DNA of 10,199 nt from Lachnospiraceae bacterium. GTDB taxonomy: Bacteria > Bacillota_A > Clostridia > Lachnospirales > Lachnospiraceae. Location: assembly GCA_024690425.1 (NCBI GenBank), contig JAILCT010000065.1, positions 1 through 10,199 on the forward strand, written 5' to 3'. A program made the translations under genes and the position numbers. Below are positions 7,145-10,199 of the stretch, piece after piece. Positions within the stretch are counted from its first letter, which is position 1, and each line of letters starts with the position of its first letter. A model generated the notes under the pieces. It did no database searches and was not told the DNA's origin. It saw nothing but the letters and a program-made list of their open reading frames with translations.

Positions 7145-8936
7145 CGGTAACAGAGAAAAGGACCGTTTTCTGATCGTCCTTGTGGGGCTTATCAGTTACG
7201 GTATCATACTTATAGGAATTGTCATAGGGACTTTTTTCATTGTAAGAAACCTGTTTGAAAAAAAAGATGCCGAAGTAAGCTCGGCAGTGGCTTCGGATAT
7301 TTCAGATCAAGCAGAAGAGACTGATGAAGGACCGGACGGACAAGATACGGAACAGCCTGCTGGCGAAGCGGGTAATATGGAAGCGCGGGAAGTTGATCAT
7401 ACAGTATCCGCTGACAGCTATCTGATAAATGGAAAGCTTGATTATACCGGGATACTGTTTAAGCCTAACAAACGGGATGGCAGCCTTAAGTGGAACGATC
7501 TTGTGTTTTCAAAGATCGAGAACGTCAAGGAACCCGGTAAGGCTCCTGTCAATACATATAAAATGAACAGTAAGAGGGTAATGCTTACAGATGACAGGCT
7601 GCTGGAGATATATACCTATACGGGTCCTGATTCCGCTGATATCTCGAAGATAACAACTATAGAGCATTGCTCGGATAATCTGGATGTGATCGATTACTAT
7701 TACGATAACGGAGTGATCAATTATGCCGCGCAGAGGTCGGCAGTTGTTGATTATCCGATAGACATTTCTTCGGGCAAGGTAACTTCGAGATACTATTTTG
7801 ATAATGATACACTTGTGAAATATTCCTATTGTGAGGATAATAAGGCAACCGTGTTTAATGCCGCTTCACTGCCGGAATACAGCCAGGGTACCGTAGACCA
7901 GTATGAGTACCTTGAAGCGGAAATGATCAATAAGGCTTATATAACTCTTAATGCGGCCAAGACACTTGAAAACGTCCAATACATAGAGGGATATATACTT
8001 GATGAATATGATCAGGCCCTTTCGGATGTAAGCGTTAAGCTCTACAAGAGCAGTGACATGACCGAAGCTGCTTCGGCTGTTACAAACGGGGACGGACATT
8101 ATGAGATGTCAATCCCTTGCGATGATGAAGAGACTTATGTGCTGTCAGCACAGAAGAATGATTTTGATGAAGTCAGGATATATGAAATAACGGCAAAGAC
8201 AGGATCGGGTGTTTATTATGTACCTACGCCGAGACTGACATATTCATCAGACGGTGCGGAATATAATATTCAGATAGCGGTAAGGGATTCAGTGGCCAAC
8301 GAGCTTCCGATAACTGATGCCACGGTAAGCTTAAGGGCAGGCCTTAACTGCAGGGAAGGCGATATCATCGGTCAGGCCGCACTTAATGAGGAAGGGATTG
8401 CGCTCTTTACCCTTCAGTCCGGGAATTATACAGCCAGGGTAAGTAAGAACGGCTACGAGGACTCATATTTTAACGTGATCGTTACCATGTCAAGGCAGAT
8501 AACTGTCGGATATGCCGTACCGGATGTGCCGGAGAACAAGATACAGGCAGTACTTGCATGGGATACGGCTCCTCTTGACCTTGATGCAAGGGTTCTGACC
8601 GCAGGAGGAAAGAATGTCTACAGGGCTGTAAGTGACGGAGTGGGAGCACTGACGGCAGAGACGATCACTCTGGATGTAAACGATGAAGAAATGTACAGAT
8701 ACTATGTATCCGATCATACCAACTGTACGGGCGGGAACGCCAACTCAGACAGTCTTACGGGTTCGGGTGCAAGAGTGTCACTGTATGGCCCGGAGGGATA
8801 TATAGGAACTTACGATGTACCGGTCGGTCACCTCGGTGTGATATGGGAACCTTTTGCCATAAGAGGCAGAGAAGTGCTTCCTGTAAATCATTTTTACAAT
8901 GTGATCGAGCAGGACAGTTATTGGACTTCCAAATAA
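7137..8936 (+). CDS. Membrane-anchored multidomain protein with carboxypeptidase-regulatory/Cna-B-like repeats and DUF2135-like C-terminus
   Basis: This 599-residue protein has no recognised overall function. In order: a single transmembrane helix (11-36), an acidic low-complexity linker (44-90), and a beta-rich region of unknown family (92-275). Next come a carboxypeptidase-regulatory or Cna-B-like domain (280-357; VQYIEGYILDEYDQALSDV, then NGDGHYEMSIP) and a second similar domain (376-455; QSGNYTARVSKNGYED). The C-terminal segment (469-585) carries LAWDTAPLDLDARV, which resembles the DUF2135/YfaP type. Such beta-sandwich domains are common on cell surfaces, so the bulk is probably extracytoplasmic; charges flanking the helix do not settle topology. 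No sortase motif or catalytic residues are seen. It starts inside the preceding membrane-protein gene (eight-base overlap) with no strong ribosome binding site. Domain calls are by eye and moderately sure. Confidence 0.85.
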   Translation: MSNGNREKDRFLIVLVGLISYGIILIGIVIGTFFIVRNLFEKKDAEVSSAVASDISDQAEETDEGPDGQDTEQPAGEAGNMEAREVDHTVSADSYLINGKLDYTGILFKPNKRDGSLKWNDLVFSKIENVKEPGKAPVNTYKMNSKRVMLTDDRLLEIYTYTGPDSADISKITTIEHCSDNLDVIDYYYDNGVINYAAQRSAVVDYPIDISSGKVTSRYYFDNDTLVKYSYCEDNKATVFNAASLPEYSQGTVDQYEYLEAEMINKAYITLNAAKTLENVQYIEGYILDEYDQALSDVSVKLYKSSDMTEAASAVTNGDGHYEMSIPCDDEETYVLSAQKNDFDEVRIYEITAKTGSGVYYVPTPRLTYSSDGAEYNIQIAVRDSVANELPITDATVSLRAGLNCREGDIIGQAALNEEGIALFTLQSGNYTARVSKNGYEDSYFNVIVTMSRQITVGYAVPDVPENKIQAVLAWDTAPLDLDARVLTAGGKNVYRAVSDGVGALTAETITLDVNDEEMYRYYVSDHTNCTGGNANSDSLTGSGARVSLYGPEGYIGTYDVPVGHLGVIWEPFAIRGREVLPVNHFYNVIEQDSYWTSK

Positions 8937-8960
8937 AAGACTAAAGGAGGCTGTGTCATT

Positions 8961-9194
8961 ATGGCTGATAAGGACAGAAGCTTTTACTCGGATGAAGTTA
9001 TAAAGGAACTTATTGCATACAGGAAAAAACATAAGTTAACACAGCAGGATATTGCAGAAAGATCGGGTATAATGAGACCCAATATCGCAAGGCTTGAATC
9101 CATGAAGGCAGAACCTTCAATGGATGTGCTGTCACGCTATGCAAACAGCATGGGGATGGACATAAAAATATCTCTTGTTAAGAGGAAACAATAA
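8961..9194 (+). CDS. XRE/Cro-type helix-turn-helix protein, HigA-antitoxin-like, orphan
   Basis: This 77-residue protein is almost entirely one XRE-type DNA-binding fold. The helix-turn-helix is at about 26-46 (LTQQDIAERSGIMRPNIARLE), followed by SMDVLSRYANSMG, the usual fifth-helix region, and a short basic tail. The N-terminal helix EVIKELIAYRKKH resembles antitoxins of HigBA/RelE-type modules. No toxin gene lies on either side: the upstream neighbour is the large membrane protein and the downstream one is a tRNA. It could therefore be a solitary regulator or a leftover antitoxin. The start is fixed by a very good Shine-Dalgarno, AAAGGAGG (8943-8950), ten bases before the ATG. Its last codons contain the -35 box of the tRNA promoter. 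DNA-binding role is confident; target unknown. Confidence 0.9.
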   Translation: MADKDRSFYSDEVIKELIAYRKKHKLTQQDIAERSGIMRPNIARLESMKAEPSMDVLSRYANSMGMDIKISLVKRKQ

Positions 9195-9203
9195 TGATAT
9201 AAT
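9175..9203 (+). promoter_or_regulatory. Sigma-A-type promoter of the tRNA-Pro gene
   Basis: A -35 box TTGTTA (9175-9180) and a perfect -10 box TATAAT (9198-9203) are separated by 17 bases, placing the transcription start near 9210, about 12 bases before the tRNA. The -35 box is inside the 3' end of the HTH gene, so the tRNA can be transcribed independently of the upstream gene array. Confidence 0.8.
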
Positions 9204-9221
9204 CGTAACGTTCGCGGTGAT

Positions 9222-9295
<74 letters not shown>

Positions 9296-9333
9296 CGAAG
9301 CAAAGCTAGTCCCTGTGGGATTCAGTGTTTTCA

Positions 9334-9364
9334 AGGGTTTCCGTTTTCGGAAACCCTCTTTTTT
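9334..9364 (+). terminator. Intrinsic terminator after tRNA-Pro
   Basis: A perfect 10-bp stem is present: AGGGTTTCCG (9334-9343) pairs with CGGAAACCCT (9348-9357) around a TTTT loop. It is followed by C and six T's (9359-9364). The T-tract lies only on this strand's 3' side, so it terminates + strand transcription. It ends the tRNA transcript and probably any read-through from the long upstream gene array. Confidence 0.93.
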
Positions 9365-9486
9365 ATATCTCACTTCTACCTTTTTTTACCCATTTCCGTT
9401 TATTTTCGTAATAATCTATTAGGAAATGATAATCAGCGGTTTCGGTGTATTTAAGTGAATGGCATCGCTAGATACCAACAGAGGTT

Positions 9487-9515
9487 TTGAACAAAAATTC
9501 ATTAAGGTATAAAAT
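9487..9515 (+). promoter_or_regulatory. Probable promoter of the GNAT gene
   Basis: The -35-like TTGAAC (9487-9492) and -10-like TAAAAT (9510-9515) are 17 bases apart, giving a start near 9522. An overlapping TATAAA (9508-9513) is an alternative -10 with a 15-base spacer. The site lies in the 201-base non-coding stretch 9365-9565 after the tRNA terminator, where the downstream genes need their own promoter. The rest of that stretch is AT-rich, and I see no other gene in it. Confidence 0.55.
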
Positions 9516-9532
9516 ACATGTATGGTTACCAT
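9514..9532. repeat. Two adjoining small palindromes at the GNAT transcription start, possible operator
   Basis: ATACATGTAT (9514-9523) is a perfect 10-base palindrome, and ATGGT-T-ACCAT (9522-9532) is a perfect 5+1+5 inverted repeat. They share two bases and cover the region just after the -10 box, where a repressor could block transcription. Such short palindromes also arise by chance in AT-rich DNA, so an operator role is only a suggestion. Confidence 0.3.
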
Positions 9533-9565
9533 TTATGACACTTTTGAGCGTGTGGGAGAACGACA

Positions 9566-9979
9566 TTGATAAGATTTGTTGAAAACCAAGACAGAAACGC
9601 ATGGTATATGTTTGATAAGCATCTGCCTGGATCAGTATTTGATGAAAAGGTGAGATGCCGTCAGGGCTACGTTTGTGTAGAAAATGAAAAGATCATAGGA
9701 GTGCTTCGTTATAACCTCTTTTGGGACAATACACCATTCTGTACGATGTTGTTTATTGATGACGGATATCGTGGACAGGGATATGGGAAATTGATGATGG
9801 AGCACTGGGAGCAGGATATGAAAGCCTTGGGATATGGGATGTTGATGACATCGACACAGGTAGATGAAGATGCACAGCATTTCTATCGTAAACTCGGCTA
9901 TAAGGATTGTGGTGGTTTCGTAGTTGATGTTCCGGGATATGAGCAGCCAATGGAAATGATCATGATAAAGGCGGTTTAG
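9566..9979 (+). CDS. GNAT-family N-acetyltransferase
   Basis: This 137-residue single-domain acetyl-CoA-dependent acyltransferase has motif A with the acetyl-CoA pyrophosphate loop RGQGYG (69-74). Motif B FYRKLGY (106-112) follows, and the preceding beta strands include IIGVLRYNLFWD and CTMLFIDDGYRG. The substrate cannot be inferred. It starts at TTG, supported by GGGAG (9554-9558) seven bases upstream; no ATG nearby would keep the N-terminal strand MIRFVENQD. Codon use differs from the upstream genes: arginine is CGT 4, AGA 3, AGG 0, and half of the leucines (4 of 8) are TTG, whereas recR has AGG 6 of 11 and TTG 1 of 18. This may indicate a different origin. The next gene starts two bases after its stop. 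Confidence 0.92.
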   Translation: MIRFVENQDRNAWYMFDKHLPGSVFDEKVRCRQGYVCVENEKIIGVLRYNLFWDNTPFCTMLFIDDGYRGQGYGKLMMEHWEQDMKALGYGMLMTSTQVDEDAQHFYRKLGYKDCGGFVVDVPGYEQPMEMIMIKAV

Positions 9980-9981
9980 AG

Positions 9982-10199
9982 ATGAAAAAAACTATTACTG
10001 CTCTAAGTATATTTGGGATCCTGTTCATGCTTCTGCTCTGTTTCTGCACAAAGAGTACATCAGACAACATAACTGCCGGCCTTGTTCATGATGAAACAGA
10101 TAATACCTGGTTTTCGGAAGATGAAGGCCTGAAACCGCTTGTAAACATAATGAAGCGTGAGTGTGCCAAATCTCCCGATATTAAAGGATCCTATATTCT
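9982..10199 (+). CDS. Secreted or membrane-anchored protein, N-terminal part only (3'-truncated by window edge)
   Basis: An ATG two bases after the GNAT stop opens a frame that stays open to the window end (72 full codons). It begins MKKT and has a hydrophobic stretch at residues 5-22 (ending LLLCFC), then a polar, acidic segment with WFSEDEGLKPL. This is a signal peptide or membrane anchor. Cys20 and Cys22 suggest a possible lipoprotein, but neither fits a clean lipobox. A weak ribosome binding site AAAGGCGG (9967-9974) lies in the end of the GNAT gene, so the two are probably co-translated. The last visible residues (DIKGSYIL) faintly recall the start of beta-lactamase-like serine hydrolases, but too little is present to assign a family. 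Confidence 0.7.
   Translation, partial: MKKTITALSIFGILFMLLLCFCTKSTSDNITAGLVHDETDNTWFSEDEGLKPLVNIMKRECAKSPDIKGSYI

Overview
The window looks like chromosomal DNA from a Gram-positive anaerobe of the class Clostridia, most likely a member of the Lachnospiraceae. The evidence is strong GGAGG-type ribosome binding sites, a purine-rich coding strand, heavy use of AGG for arginine and ATA for isoleucine, a group-III-like phosphofructokinase, and the dnaX-ebfC-recR block. This assignment is inferred from protein character and composition. No 16S or other direct taxonomic marker is present.

Positions 1-9194 carry ten genes, all on the + strand. They are packed with gaps of 4-32 bases or short overlaps, and I see no terminator between them. 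In order they are: an FkbH-like HAD-IIIC glyceryl-transferase-type protein (5' end cut by the window edge) and its partner acyl carrier protein; a 6-phosphofructokinase; the replication and repair trio dnaX, ebfC (YbaB) and recR; an aldose 1-epimerase; a small two-helix membrane protein overlapping a large membrane-anchored protein with beta-sandwich-type repeats; and a small XRE-type HTH protein. The FkbH-ACP pair is an assembly-line module. By family knowledge it takes the glycolytic intermediate 1,3-bisphosphoglycerate and loads a glyceryl unit onto the ACP. The gene cluster that uses it probably continues upstream of the window.

Positions 9175-9364 hold a self-contained tRNA-Pro(CGG) unit: a good sigma-A promoter overlapping the 3' end of the HTH gene, a tRNA with no encoded CCA, and a perfect 10-bp-stem intrinsic terminator.

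Positions 9365-9565 are non-coding, with a second promoter and two small palindromes. They lead into a TTG-started GNAT acetyltransferase whose arginine and leucine codons differ from the upstream genes. Two bases after it begins a secreted or membrane-anchored protein that runs off the window end. This right-hand part may be accessory DNA inserted downstream of the tRNA.

Most of the window is ordinary housekeeping. The parts most worth a second look are the FkbH-ACP pair beside phosphofructokinase, the uncharacterised overlapping membrane-protein pair at 6785-8936, and the compositional change after the tRNA.
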